Shown here: positions 8,748-17,834 of the stretch, in pieces | Layout: the number at the start of each line of letters is the position of its first letter | How positions within the stretch are numbered: the first letter of the stretch is position 1 | Source: Pararhodobacter aggregans | GTDB lineage: Bacteria; Pseudomonadota; Alphaproteobacteria; Rhodobacterales; Rhodobacteraceae | Length of the DNA stretch: 64,000 nt | Reading direction: 5' to 3' | NCBI RefSeq assembly: GCF_003075525.1 | Contig: NZ_QDDR01000002.1 | Span: forward strand, 124,001-188,000 | Position numbers and translations under genes: made by a program | Notes under the pieces: model-generated | The model's input: the letters and a program-made list of their open reading frames with translations, nothing else | What the model was told of the DNA's origin: nothing | Databases searched by the model: none

Positions 8748-10061
8748 ATGGAGCCCTATCTCATCGGCCTGCTCGGCATGGGCGTGATGTTCGCGCTGAT
8801 CGTGCTGCATGTGCCCATCGGCGTGGCCATGGGCATCGCCGGGGTGGCCACCTTCGGGCTGATCCGCGGCGATATCGGCCCGGCGCTGACCCTGTTCGGC
8901 ACCGAGACGGTCAGCAAGGTCTCAAGCGCCGAACTGGCGGTGATCCCGCTGTTCCTGCTCATGGGCAGTTTCGCCACGGTGGGCGGGCTGTCGGCCGACC
9001 TCTACCGCATCGCCTATGCGCTGATCGGCCATATCCGCGGCGGGCTGGCCGTCGCCACCATCGGCGGCTGCGCGGGGTTCGGGGCGATCTGCGGCTCTTC
9101 CGTCGCCACCGCCACGACGATGACCCGCATCGCCCTGCCCGAGATGATGAAGCGGAACTATTCCGAGCGCCTCGCCACCGGCTCCATCGCCGCGGGCGGC
9201 ACTTTGGGCATGCTGATCCCGCCCTCGATCATCCTGGTCCTTTACGGCGTGCTGACCGAGCAATTCGTGAAGACCCTGTTCGTGGCCGCCCTACTGCCGG
9301 GCCTGCTGGCCGTGGCGCTGCATATCGTGACGATCATGATCCTGGTGCGGCTGAAGCCCGAGCTGGCCTCGACCGGCGACAAACAGCCCTGGATCGAGAC
9401 GCTGCGCGCGCTGAAGGACGGCTGGACCGCGGTCCTGCTGATGGCGGCGGTCTCGGGCGGGATCTATGCCGGGATCTTCTCGGTCAACGAAAGCGCGGCG
9501 GTGGGGGCTTTCCTCGCCTTCCTGATCGCGCTGCTGCGCCGCCGCCTGACCTGGCCGCGCTTCTGGTCGGCGCTGCAAGAGACGGCGGCCACCACCTCGA
9601 TGATCTATCTCATGACCATCGGCGCCTCGATCTTCACCTATGCGGTGACCATCTCGGGCCTGCCCCGGCTGATCGTCGCCGGTATCCAGGACACCGGCCT
9701 GCCGGGGATCTGGGTGGTGATGCTGCTGATGGTCATGTACCTGATCCTGGGCTCGATCTTCGAGACGATCTCCAGCATGGTCATCACCATCCCCTTCGTC
9801 TTTCCGCTGATCATCGGCTATGGCTACGACCCGATCTGGTGGGGCGTGCTGACCGTCATGGTGATCGAGATCGGCATGATAACCCCGCCCATCGGCATGA
9901 ATGTCTTCGTCATGAAGGCGATGCTGCCACGGACCAAGCTGTCGACGATCTTTGCCGGTGTCGCGCCGTTCATCGCCGCGGATATCCTGCGGCTGGGGAT
10001 CCTGATCGCCTTTCCGGCGCTGTCGCTGTTCCTGGTCAACCTGTTCAACCTGCCGCGCTGA
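8748..10061 (+). CDS. TRAP transporter large permease (DctM family)
   Basis: A 437-residue polytopic membrane protein matching DctM, with about twelve hydrophobic segments. It contains the family signatures G-A-I-C-G-S-S-V-A-T-A-T-T-M (residues about 110-125), G-T-L-G-M-L-I-P-P-S and, near the C-terminus, I-T-P-P-I-G-M-N-V-F. The in-frame ATG at 8709 is rejected because it overlaps dctQ; the ATG at 8748 directly follows the dctQ stop. It carries the substrate- and ion-translocating pathway of the operon A transporter. Confidence 0.9.
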   Translation: MEPYLIGLLGMGVMFALIVLHVPIGVAMGIAGVATFGLIRGDIGPALTLFGTETVSKVSSAELAVIPLFLLMGSFATVGGLSADLYRIAYALIGHIRGGLAVATIGGCAGFGAICGSSVATATTMTRIALPEMMKRNYSERLATGSIAAGGTLGMLIPPSIILVLYGVLTEQFVKTLFVAALLPGLLAVALHIVTIMILVRLKPELASTGDKQPWIETLRALKDGWTAVLLMAAVSGGIYAGIFSVNESAAVGAFLAFLIALLRRRLTWPRFWSALQETAATTSMIYLMTIGASIFTYAVTISGLPRLIVAGIQDTGLPGIWVVMLLMVMYLILGSIFETISSMVITIPFVFPLIIGYGYDPIWWGVLTVMVIEIGMITPPIGMNVFVMKAMLPRTKLSTIFAGVAPFIAADILRLGILIAFPALSLFLVNLFNLPR

Positions 10062-10070
10062 GGGGGCATC

Positions 10071-10409
10071 ATGGCCGTTCTGTGGATCCTGGAAACCAGC
10101 CTCGACCCCGCCCGGGTCGGGGATCTGCGCCGACTGGCGGCGGAGATGAGCGAGGTCGTGCGGGCCGAGGAGCCGGGCTGCCTGCGCTACGACTGGCATC
10201 TGAACGAGGAGGGCAACCGCTGCCATATCCTCGAGGGCTACGCCGATGACGCGGCCCTGCTGAGCCATGTCGAGGGGTTCAACCGGCGCTGGGCGCGGGC
10301 CTTCTTCGGCCTGCTGAAGCCCGAGCGGCTGGTGGTCTATGGCGATCCGGGGCCCGAGGCGCGCGCTGCCATCGCCGCCCTGCGCCCGGTCTACATGCCC
10401 AGCCTCTGA
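10071..10409 (+). CDS. ABM-domain protein (putative quinol monooxygenase)
   Basis: A 112-residue dimeric alpha/beta-barrel (antibiotic biosynthesis monooxygenase, YgiN-like) protein, judged by its small size, the E-P-G-C-L-R-Y-D-W segment and the following H-I-L-E-G-Y-A-D strand. Members oxygenate quinols or polyphenols without a cofactor, or simply bind hydrophobic ligands. It begins nine bases after dctM and ends operon A before a hairpin. A role in opening or oxidising a phenolic intermediate is possible but unproven. Confidence 0.72.
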   Translation: MAVLWILETSLDPARVGDLRRLAAEMSEVVRAEEPGCLRYDWHLNEEGNRCHILEGYADDAALLSHVEGFNRRWARAFFGLLKPERLVVYGDPGPEARAAIAALRPVYMPSL

Positions 10410-10430
10410 CCCCACCTCTTCGCGGCCTAG

Positions 10431-10463
10431 AGCCCGGTCGGCCCCTCGGTGGCCAGCCGGGCT
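10431..10463 (+). terminator. Hairpin ending operon A
   Basis: AGCCCGG at 10431-10437 pairs with CCGGGCT at 10457-10463, with an additional GGCC/GGCC pairing inside, then a moderately T-containing tail. It lies 22 bases after the ABM gene stop and fits a terminator. Confidence 0.55.
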
Positions 10464-10530
10464 TCGTGCGTTTCCGGGGGAAAGATCGGGGCGGGCCCCC
10501 GCCGCTTTGACCCGGATTGAAAATCCATGA

Positions 10531-10559
10531 TTGACAGACTCACCTTTTGGCGGAATCAA
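10531..10559 (+). promoter_or_regulatory. Candidate promoter/operator region of catabolic operon B
   Basis: A consensus TTGACA at 10531-10536 lies in an AT-richer patch before the second carotenoid oxygenase. No convincing -10 box is found at 16-18 bases. GAATCAA (10553-10559) repeats the heptamer of the operon A promoter and may be a shared regulator half-site. Confidence 0.35.
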
Positions 10560-10605
10560 TAGTTCAAGAACGTAAGTAAGATTCGAGCCTGGCGGAAGGA
10601 ACACC

Positions 10606-12099
10606 ATGCCCCCTGTCGTGGTCAGAAACTATGCTGGCACCATCGAGGCCGGCGATCACCCTTATCTGCAAGGTCCCTGGACCCCGCTGCACGAGGAGGT
10701 GAACGCCGATGACCTCGTCCTCCTTGAGGGCGAGGTGCCGCGTGACATCGATGGCGTCTATCTGCGCAACACGCAAAATCCGCTGCATCAGGCGCTGGAT
10801 CGCTACCATCCCTTCGACGGGGACGGCATGATCCACATGGCGGCCTTTCGTGATGGAAAGGTGCAGTATCGTAACCGTTTTATCCAGACCAAGGGCCTGA
10901 ACGCCGAGATCGACAGCGGCGAGCGGCTCTGGGCCGGGCTGATGGAAGATCCCGCGCTGTCCAAGCGCCCCGGCTGGGGCGCCCATGGCGCGCTGAAGGA
11001 CGCCAGCAGCACCGATGTGGTGGTCCATGCCGGCAAGGCGCTTTCGACCTATTACCAATGCGGCGAGGGGTATCGGATGGATCCGCTGACCCTCGACCAG
11101 CAGGGCGTGCCGGACTGGTCGCCCGAACACGGCATCTCGGCCCATACCAAGGTGGACGAGGCGACCGGGGAACTCTTGTTCTTCAACTACTCGAAGACGG
11201 CGCCCTACATGCATTACGGCGTGGTCGACCGCTCGGACCGGCTGGTGCATTACACGCCTGTGCCGCTGCCCGGGCCGCGCCTGCCGCATGACATGGCCTT
11301 CACGCAGAATTACGCGATCCTCAACGACTTCCCGCTGCACTGGGACCCGGAACTTCTGAAGCGCGACAAGCATGTGGTGCGCTTCTACAAGGACCGGCCG
11401 TCGCGCTTTGCCGTGATCCCGCGCCGGGGCGGGGCCGAGGAGATCCGCTGGTTCGAGGCGACGCCGACCTTCGTCCTGCATTTTCTCAACGCCTATGAGG
11501 AGGGCGACGAGATCGTGCTGGATGGCTATTTCCAGGAAGACCCGATGCCCACCAATTATGAGGGGGCGCAGCCGGGCTACGAGCGGATGATGTCCTACCT
11601 CGACCAGTACAAGATGGGCACGCGGCTGCATCGCTGGCGCTTCAACCTCAAGACCGGCGAGACGCGCGAGGAACGGCTGGACGACCGCACCCTCGAATTC
11701 GGCATGATCAACCAGAAATACGCCGGGCGGCCCTATCGCTACGCCTATTCCGCGGTGCAGGTGCCGGGCTGGTTCATCTTCAACGGCTATGTGAAGCACG
11801 ACCTTGAGACGGGGCAAAGCTGGCAGCTGACCCTGCCCGAGGGGCATTATGCCAGCGAGGCGCCCTTCGCGCCGCGCATCGGCGCCACGGCGGAGGATGA
11901 CGGCTACCTCGTCACCTTCGTCATCAACGAGAAGACCGGCAAGTCCGAGGTCTGGCTGATCGACGCCCGGGACTTCGAACGCGGCGCGGTCTGCAAATTG
12001 CAACTGCCGCATCAGATGGCCAGCGGGACGCATTCCTGCTGGGCCAATGGCGCCGATTTCCGCGATGGCGGGATTCTGGCGCGGGCGGCGATGGGCTGA
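10606..12099 (+). CDS. Carotenoid oxygenase family protein 2
   Basis: A 497-residue RPE65/lignostilbene-dioxygenase-family enzyme opening operon B. Its four candidate iron histidines are at about residues 180 (I-S-A-H), 228 (L-P-H-D-M), 292 (F-V-L-H-F) and 476 (G-T-H-S-C-W). The N-terminal H-P-Y-L-Q-G-P-W and Y-L-R-N-T-Q-N-P segments are the first propeller blade. It likely cleaves a conjugated C=C bond with O2 to give aldehydes or ketones. It is followed 11 bases later by a third family member; the two are clearly homologous but well diverged, so they probably take different substrates or successive cleavage products. AAGGAAC precedes the ATG. Confidence 0.88.
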   Translation: MPPVVVRNYAGTIEAGDHPYLQGPWTPLHEEVNADDLVLLEGEVPRDIDGVYLRNTQNPLHQALDRYHPFDGDGMIHMAAFRDGKVQYRNRFIQTKGLNAEIDSGERLWAGLMEDPALSKRPGWGAHGALKDASSTDVVVHAGKALSTYYQCGEGYRMDPLTLDQQGVPDWSPEHGISAHTKVDEATGELLFFNYSKTAPYMHYGVVDRSDRLVHYTPVPLPGPRLPHDMAFTQNYAILNDFPLHWDPELLKRDKHVVRFYKDRPSRFAVIPRRGGAEEIRWFEATPTFVLHFLNAYEEGDEIVLDGYFQEDPMPTNYEGAQPGYERMMSYLDQYKMGTRLHRWRFNLKTGETREERLDDRTLEFGMINQKYAGRPYRYAYSAVQVPGWFIFNGYVKHDLETGQSWQLTLPEGHYASEAPFAPRIGATAEDDGYLVTFVINEKTGKSEVWLIDARDFERGAVCKLQLPHQMASGTHSCWANGADFRDGGILARAAMG

Positions 12100-12110
12100 G
12101 GGAGAAAGCC

Positions 12111-13595
12111 ATGGGACTCGAGACGATACCCCCGAACCAGGACTGGCTGGTCGAGAATGCCTCGATGCAGGGGCCCTTCGCGCCGATGCACAACGAGATC
12201 GTGGCGCAGGATCTGGAGGTCATCGGCGATCTGCCCGAGGATCTGAACGGGCTCTATGTCAGGAACGGGCCGTCGCCCGCCCATGCCCCGCATGGCAAAT
12301 ACCATTGGTTCGACGGCGACGGCATGCTGCATGCGGTGCGCTTTCAGGGCGGCCGCGCCACCTATCGCAACCGGATGGTGGAAACCGACGGGCTGAAGGC
12401 CGAGCGCGAGGCGGGCAGGGCGCTCTGGCCCGGGCTCAAGGACCGCATGCCCGACGGCGCGCTGCCGGACGACGCGCTGAAGAACACCGCCAACACCGAT
12501 GTGAAATTCCACAACGGCAAGCTCTACTCGATGTGGTATCGCGGCGGCGCGGTCTATACCGTCGACCCGGGCAGCCTGCAGACTCTGGGCAAGCTGGAAC
12601 AGGACCCGCGGCTGGTCGGCCTGCAGATCTCGGCCCATAGCCGGATCGACGAGGCGACGGGCGAGTTCATCTTCTTCGCCTATGGCAACCGCCATCCCTA
12701 CATGCATTACGGGGTGATCGGCGCCGATGGCGCGCTGAAGACCTTCATGCCGGTGGAACTGCCCGGGCCGCGCCTGCCGCATGATTGCGCGATCACGCCG
12801 AACTTCACCATCCTGCATGATTTCCCGCTGGTGAATAACCGCGAGGCCCTGCAACGCGGCCGCTATTCGCTGGAATTCCATCAGGACTGGCCGACCCGTT
12901 TCGCGGTGATCCCGCGCCACGGCACCCCCGACCAGATCCGCTGGTTCGAGTTCAACCCGCGCTACATGCTGCATGTCTCGAACGCCTGGGAAGAGGTCAA
13001 CGCCCAGGGCGAGCGCGAGGTGGTGATGCTGGGCACGCCCTATGCCATGCCGCGCGGCTACGATGGCGGGCTGGATGTGCAGCGGCTGCTGTTCACCATC
13101 GGCACGCAGGGCACGGATTACGAGCTTTACCAGTGGCGCATGAACCTCGACACCGGGATGACGCGGGAAGGGATCGTCGACGACATCCTGAATACCGAAT
13201 TCCCGATGATCAACACCCGCTTCCAGGGGCTGAAGAACCGCTACACCTATAACGTGCTGATGGGGCGGCCGCGGACGCTGGAGCAGCCGCATTTCGCGGG
13301 GCTGGCCAAGTACGACCTGCAGACCGGGGCGGCCGTGGCCTATCATCCGGGCGAGGGGTACTGGTTCTCGGAAGCGCCCTTCGCGCCCCGCGACGGCGCG
13401 ACCGAGGAAGACGACGGCTATGTCGTGGGCTTCGTCTGGAACGGGCTGGCGAACCGCTCCGAGGTCTGGGTCACCGATGCCCGCGACATCTCGAAAGGGC
13501 CGATCGCCCGGGTGATCGTGCCGCAGCGGGTGCCGCATGGCTTCCATTCCTGCTGGGTGCGCGAAGACCAGCTGACGGCGGCGCAGGTGGCCTGA
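12111..13595 (+). CDS. Carotenoid oxygenase family protein 3
   Basis: A 494-residue tandem paralogue of the preceding gene. The metal-binding histidines are at about residues 176 (I-S-A-H-S), 224 (L-P-H-D-C), 288 (Y-M-L-H-V) and 479 (G-F-H-S-C-W). It shares the Y-V-R-N-G-P-S-P first-blade motif typical of lignostilbene-type enzymes. Its stop overlaps the next start (TGATG), so it is translated with the lipocalin-like and aldehyde dehydrogenase genes that follow. The dehydrogenase nearby is a natural consumer of the aldehydes such cleavage makes. Cytosolic, no signal peptide. Confidence 0.88.
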   Translation: MGLETIPPNQDWLVENASMQGPFAPMHNEIVAQDLEVIGDLPEDLNGLYVRNGPSPAHAPHGKYHWFDGDGMLHAVRFQGGRATYRNRMVETDGLKAEREAGRALWPGLKDRMPDGALPDDALKNTANTDVKFHNGKLYSMWYRGGAVYTVDPGSLQTLGKLEQDPRLVGLQISAHSRIDEATGEFIFFAYGNRHPYMHYGVIGADGALKTFMPVELPGPRLPHDCAITPNFTILHDFPLVNNREALQRGRYSLEFHQDWPTRFAVIPRHGTPDQIRWFEFNPRYMLHVSNAWEEVNAQGEREVVMLGTPYAMPRGYDGGLDVQRLLFTIGTQGTDYELYQWRMNLDTGMTREGIVDDILNTEFPMINTRFQGLKNRYTYNVLMGRPRTLEQPHFAGLAKYDLQTGAAVAYHPGEGYWFSEAPFAPRDGATEEDDGYVVGFVWNGLANRSEVWVTDARDISKGPIARVIVPQRVPHGFHSCWVREDQLTAAQVA

Positions 13596-14005
13596 TGCCG
13601 GATCTGGGAGGAACCTGGCATCTGCTCGCCTGGGAGATCGAGACGGAGGGGCGCGTCACGCATCCCTTCGGCGAGGCCCCGACCGGGATGATCTGCTACA
13701 CGGAAGATGGGTTCATGTCGGCCTGCATCGCCCGGGCCGACCGGCCGCGCTGGTCGACCGGCAATCCGCGCAAGGCGCCGGATGCCGAAAGGCTCGCGGC
13801 TTTCGAGAGCTATTTCCACTATGCCGGGACCTGGCGGATCGTGGAACGCGACGGCATCCCCCATGTGGTCCATGCCGTGACCCACAGCCTGAACCCCGAT
13901 TTCCCGGGCAGCGAGCAGGTGCGGCGGATCGACCTTGAGGGCGACCGGCTGACCCTCTCGGCCCAGGAAGGCCCGCGCCATCACCGGCTGCGGTGGAGGC
14001 GCTGA
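13595..14005 (+). CDS. Lipocalin-like domain protein
   Basis: A 136-residue protein starting L-G-G-T-W-H-L-L-A-W, the characteristic G-x-W of the bacterial lipocalin-like domain. It continues with P-F-G-E-A-P-T-G-M-I-C-Y-T-E-D-G-F-M-S, also a hallmark of that family. No signal peptide. Relatives appear in aromatic and polyketide catabolic clusters and may bind or isomerise a hydrophobic intermediate. Start and stop overlap the flanking genes by one base each (TGATG), so it is a genuine operon member. Biochemical function unknown. Confidence 0.72.
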   Translation: MPDLGGTWHLLAWEIETEGRVTHPFGEAPTGMICYTEDGFMSACIARADRPRWSTGNPRKAPDAERLAAFESYFHYAGTWRIVERDGIPHVVHAVTHSLNPDFPGSEQVRRIDLEGDRLTLSAQEGPRHHRLRWRR

Positions 14006-15681
14006 TGTTCGACCATTCCGCCCTTCTGGCCCGCGCCCGTCAGGCCTGTGCCGACCGCGCCTGCTGGTCTCCCTATCCCGAGATGCCGAAGCTGTATCCT
14101 CAGGGCGAAGCGGCCGCCGCCGCCGGCAAGGCCGCGTTCGAGGCGCTTCTCGGCCAGCCCTTCGCGCTGGATCTGCCGGGGGTGACCGGGCAGGCGGGCG
14201 AGGAAATCTCGCCCTATACGCAAGCCCCCCTCGGCATTACCTATCCGCAGGCCGATCCCGATAGGCTCTTTGCCGCCGCCCGGGCCGCGATCCCGGGCTG
14301 GGCCGGGGCCGGGATCGACACGCGGCTGAACCTCTTGATGGAGGGGCTTGACCGGCTTTACCGCGAGCATCTGTTCACGCTGGTCCATGCCGTGATGCAT
14401 ACCGCCGGGCAAAGCTACAACATGGCCTATGCCGGATCGGGCGTGAACGCGCTCGACCGCGGGATCGAGGCTTTGGTCTATGCCGAGCAGGCGATGCGGG
14501 CGGTGGCGCCGCAAGCCCGCTGGCAGCGCCGCTTCGGCCCGGACGAGATCGCGCTCGACAAGACCTACCGTCTGGTGCCGCGCGGGGTTGCGGTCTGTTT
14601 CACCTGCGCCAGCTTCCCGACCTGGAACGCCTGGCCCTCGATGCTGGCCAGCCTCGCGACCGGCAATGCGGTGATCGTGAAGCCGCATCCGGCGAGCGTG
14701 CTGCCGATGGCGATCACCGTGCGGGTGTTCCGGGCGCTGCTGGCCGAACAGGGGTTCGATCCCGATCTGGTGACGCTCTGCCTTGACACGCTGGTGGCGC
14801 CGCTGGGCAAGGTGCTGATAAAGCACGAGGATTGCGCCATCGTTGATTTCACCGGCTCGGCCCGTTTCGGCCAATGGGTCGAGGCCAATGCCCATCCGGC
14901 GCTGGCCTTCACCGAGACCTCGGGCTGCAACACCGTGGTGTTGGCCGGGGCCGAGGATCTGGACGCGGCGATCCGCTCGCTGGCGACGACCATGTGCATG
15001 TTCTCGGCGCAGATGTGCACCAGCCCGCAGAATGTCTATCTGCCGCCCTGGATCGACACGCCCGAGGGGCCTGTCGCCCGGGACGAGGTGGCGGCGCGGC
15101 TCGCCGCTGCCATCGCCCGGCTGACCGAGGATCCGCGCCGCGCCGCGATGATCCTTGCCACCGTGCAGGGCGCTGGGACTCTGGCGCTTATCGAGGCGAT
15201 GCGGCGCGAGGGGCAGGCTCGGGGCCGGGTGCTGCTGGACAGCCGCCCCTATGCCCATCCCGATTTCCCCGATGCCCGGACCGCCACGCCCTTGCTTGTC
15301 AGCCTCGGCAAGGAGGCGCGCGACCTCTACGCCGAGGAACGCTTCGGCCCCATCGGCTTCGTCATCGCCTGCGACAGCGCCGAGGATGCGCTGGAACAGG
15401 CGACGCGGGACGCGCGCGAACAGGGCGGGATCACCGGCTTCCTCTATGCCCGGGACGAGGGCTTCATCGCCCGGGCCGAGGCCGCCTATGCCCGCGCCGG
15501 GGCGCAGCTGACCATCAACCTGACCGGCGCCATGCCGCTCAATTTCGCCGCTGCCTACAGCGATTACCACGTCACCGGCCTGAACGGCGCGGGCAATGCC
15601 GCGCTGACCACGCTGGCCTTTGTCGCCTCGCGCTTTGCCGTGACCCAATCCCGACGCCCCGTGAGAGATGCGAATGCCTGA
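14005..15681 (+). CDS. PaaN-type aldehyde dehydrogenase
   Basis: A 558-residue aldehyde dehydrogenase of the type annotated as phenylacetic acid degradation protein PaaN. It is longer than ordinary 480-500-residue ALDHs at the N-terminus, and lacks the hydratase domain of PaaZ. The nucleophile is probably Cys338 in M-F-S-A-Q-M-C-T-S-P-Q-N; the general-base region is F-T-E-T-S-G-C. An earlier in-frame GTG (13993) overlaps the previous gene, so the ATG at 14005 is preferred. In this operon it would oxidise the aldehyde made by the carotenoid-type oxygenases. It could act on a CoA-linked semialdehyde instead, as in the phenylacetate route. Confidence 0.82.
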   Translation: MFDHSALLARARQACADRACWSPYPEMPKLYPQGEAAAAAGKAAFEALLGQPFALDLPGVTGQAGEEISPYTQAPLGITYPQADPDRLFAAARAAIPGWAGAGIDTRLNLLMEGLDRLYREHLFTLVHAVMHTAGQSYNMAYAGSGVNALDRGIEALVYAEQAMRAVAPQARWQRRFGPDEIALDKTYRLVPRGVAVCFTCASFPTWNAWPSMLASLATGNAVIVKPHPASVLPMAITVRVFRALLAEQGFDPDLVTLCLDTLVAPLGKVLIKHEDCAIVDFTGSARFGQWVEANAHPALAFTETSGCNTVVLAGAEDLDAAIRSLATTMCMFSAQMCTSPQNVYLPPWIDTPEGPVARDEVAARLAAAIARLTEDPRRAAMILATVQGAGTLALIEAMRREGQARGRVLLDSRPYAHPDFPDARTATPLLVSLGKEARDLYAEERFGPIGFVIACDSAEDALEQATRDAREQGGITGFLYARDEGFIARAEAAYARAGAQLTINLTGAMPLNFAAAYSDYHVTGLNGAGNAALTTLAFVASRFAVTQSRRPVRDANA

Positions 15682-16603
15682 CACCCTGCGCCTGCCGGTC
15701 TTTGCCGCGCCGATGTTCCTCGTCTCCGGCCCCGATCTGGTGATTGCCGCCTGCAAGGCGGGGATCGTCGGCGCCTTCCCCACGCCCAATTGCCGTAGCA
15801 TCGAGCAGCTGGACGAGTGGATGACCCGGATCAGGGCCGAGGTCGGCACGCGGCCCTGGTGCGCGAACCTGGTCACCCATTCCTCGAACGCGCGGCTGCC
15901 GCAGGATCTGGCGCTGGTCGCCAAGCACCAGCCGCCCTTCGTGGTCACCGCGCTCGGCTCGCCGAAACCGGCCATCGAGACGGTGCATGCCTATGGCGGC
16001 ACGGTCATCGCCGATGTGACCAGCGTCGCGCTGGCGAAAAAGGCCATCGCCGCCGGGGCCGACGGGCTGGCCTGCATCTGCGCCGGGGCGGGCGGGCATA
16101 CCGGCACGCTCTCGCCCTTCGCCTTCATCAGCGCGGTCAGGGCCTTCTTCGACGGGCCGCTGATCGTCGGCGGGGGCATCAGCGACGGCGCGGGCATCGC
16201 GGGCGCCATCGCGGCGGGGGCGGATTACGTCTATATGGGGACGTCCTTCATCGCCGCCGAGGAAAGTCTGGCGCCTGCGGCCTACAAGGACATGCTGGCG
16301 GCCGCCCAGATCGAGGATCTGCTGGTCAGCGCCGGGATCACCGGCACACCGGCCAGCTGGCTGAAACCCTCGCTGCGCGATAACGGCATGGACCCCGACA
16401 ACATGCCCGACGCGCCGGGCCGGGCCTATGACAGCAGCCAGAGCTTCAAGGGCAAGCGCTGGGCCGATGTCTGGTCGGCGGGGCAGGGGGTCGGCGCGGT
16501 GAAGGGTACGGAACCCGCGGCAGTGATCGTCGAGCGGTTGGCGCGGGAATACGACGCGGCGCAGGCGCGGCTTGCCGCCCGGCGCGAACGGAGCCTGGCA
16601 TGA
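15674..16603 (+). CDS. Nitronate monooxygenase-like FMN protein 2
   Basis: A 309-residue FMN TIM-barrel protein, clearly paralogous to the one at 3261-4202. Both share the A-A-P-M-F-L-V-S-G-P-D-L start and the G-A-G-G-H-T-G flavin/histidine motif. Two ATGs six bases apart (15668, 15674) are possible; the second is better spaced from GAGAG. It overlaps the PaaN-type gene by eight bases and is coupled to a thiolase by ATGA. Nitronates are possible substrates by family, but its place in a beta-oxidation-like operon suggests reduction or oxidation of a pathway intermediate. Confidence 0.78.
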   Translation: MPDTLRLPVFAAPMFLVSGPDLVIAACKAGIVGAFPTPNCRSIEQLDEWMTRIRAEVGTRPWCANLVTHSSNARLPQDLALVAKHQPPFVVTALGSPKPAIETVHAYGGTVIADVTSVALAKKAIAAGADGLACICAGAGGHTGTLSPFAFISAVRAFFDGPLIVGGGISDGAGIAGAIAAGADYVYMGTSFIAAEESLAPAAYKDMLAAAQIEDLLVSAGITGTPASWLKPSLRDNGMDPDNMPDAPGRAYDSSQSFKGKRWADVWSAGQGVGAVKGTEPAAVIVERLAREYDAAQARLAARRERSLA

Positions 16604-17808
16604 CCTATATCCTTGGTGCATCGCAAAGCGATTTCGCCCGCGTCTGGTCGCGCGAAGGGCTGGACCTGTCGGACATGATCCGCGCCTCGGTGCTGGACGC
16701 GCTGGAGGATGCGCAGGTCAGCCCGGCCGAGATCGGCAGCATCCATGTCGGCAACGCCTTCGGCGAATTGCAGCGCCAGCAGGCGCATCTGGGCTCGATG
16801 GTGGCGCAGGTGGTGCCCGAGCTCTGGGGCGTGCCCGCGATGCGCCACGAGGGGGCCTGCGCCAGCGCCTCGCTCGCCGTGCTGGCGGCGATGGCCGAGA
16901 TCGAGGCCGGGCGCTACGCGTGCATTCTGGTGGTCGGCGCCGAGGAATTGAAGAACACCAAGGGCGACGTGGCCTCGGTCAACCAGAACGCCGCCGGTTG
17001 GCAGGGGCATGAGGAGATCGACTGCCGCTTCCTCTGGCCCGCGGTCTTCGGCCTCGCCGCGCAGGAATACGAGGCGCGCTACGGCCTCGACCGCCGCCAC
17101 CTCAACCGCATTGCCGAGCTGAATTACGCCAATGCCCGAAAGAACCCGCTGGCCCAGACCCGCGGCTGGGCCTTCAACGCGCTCAGCTTCACCGATGACG
17201 ACAACGCCAACCCGCTGATCGAGCCCGGCACCCGGCGGCAGGATTGCGGGCAGATCACCGATGGCGCGGCCTCGCTGGTGCTGGCCTCGCCCGCCTTCGC
17301 CGCCGAATGGGCGCGCCGCACCGGGCGCCGGGCGGCGCGGATCGCGGGTTGGGGGCACCACAACGCCGGGCTCCGCTTCAAGGACAAGCTGGCGCGGCAG
17401 GGGGACTACGTTTTCCCGCATGTCCGCCAGACCATCGAGGATGCCTGGCGCCGCGCCGGCATCGGCGGGATCGAGGCGATCAGCGGGGTCGAGACGCATG
17501 ATTGCTTCACCACCACCGAATACATCGCCATCGACCATCTGGGCCTGACCGCGCCCGGGCAAAGCTGGCAGGCCATCGAGGACGGCAGCATCGAGGCGGG
17601 CGGGCGCTGCCCGGTGAACCTGTCGGGCGGGCTGATCGGCTGCGGCCATCCGGTCGGCGCCACCGGCACGCGGATGCTGCGCGACGCGGCGCGGCAGGTG
17701 ACGGGGCAGGCGGGCGACATGCAGATCGAGGGGGCGCAGCGCATCCAGACGCTGAACATCGGCGGCAGCTTCGGCACCGTGGTCAGCTTCGTCGTCGAAA
17801 ACGCCTGA
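16600..17808 (+). CDS. SCP2-type thiolase 2
   Basis: A 402-residue paralogue of the operon A thiolase. The catalytic elements are G-A-C-A-S-A-S (cysteine nucleophile), E-T-H-D-C-F and G-C-G-H-P-V-G-A-T-G (active-site histidine). It would cleave a 3-oxoacyl-CoA with CoA. As in operon A it is associated with a nitronate-monooxygenase-like gene, which suggests the pair was duplicated as a unit. No OB-fold/DUF35 partner is present. Ends 26 bases before the next thiolase. Confidence 0.87.
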   Translation: MTYILGASQSDFARVWSREGLDLSDMIRASVLDALEDAQVSPAEIGSIHVGNAFGELQRQQAHLGSMVAQVVPELWGVPAMRHEGACASASLAVLAAMAEIEAGRYACILVVGAEELKNTKGDVASVNQNAAGWQGHEEIDCRFLWPAVFGLAAQEYEARYGLDRRHLNRIAELNYANARKNPLAQTRGWAFNALSFTDDDNANPLIEPGTRRQDCGQITDGAASLVLASPAFAAEWARRTGRRAARIAGWGHHNAGLRFKDKLARQGDYVFPHVRQTIEDAWRRAGIGGIEAISGVETHDCFTTTEYIAIDHLGLTAPGQSWQAIEDGSIEAGGRCPVNLSGGLIGCGHPVGATGTRMLRDAARQVTGQAGDMQIEGAQRIQTLNIGGSFGTVVSFVVENA

Positions 17809-17834
17809 GGCTCGGACGGGACAGGGAGAAGAAC

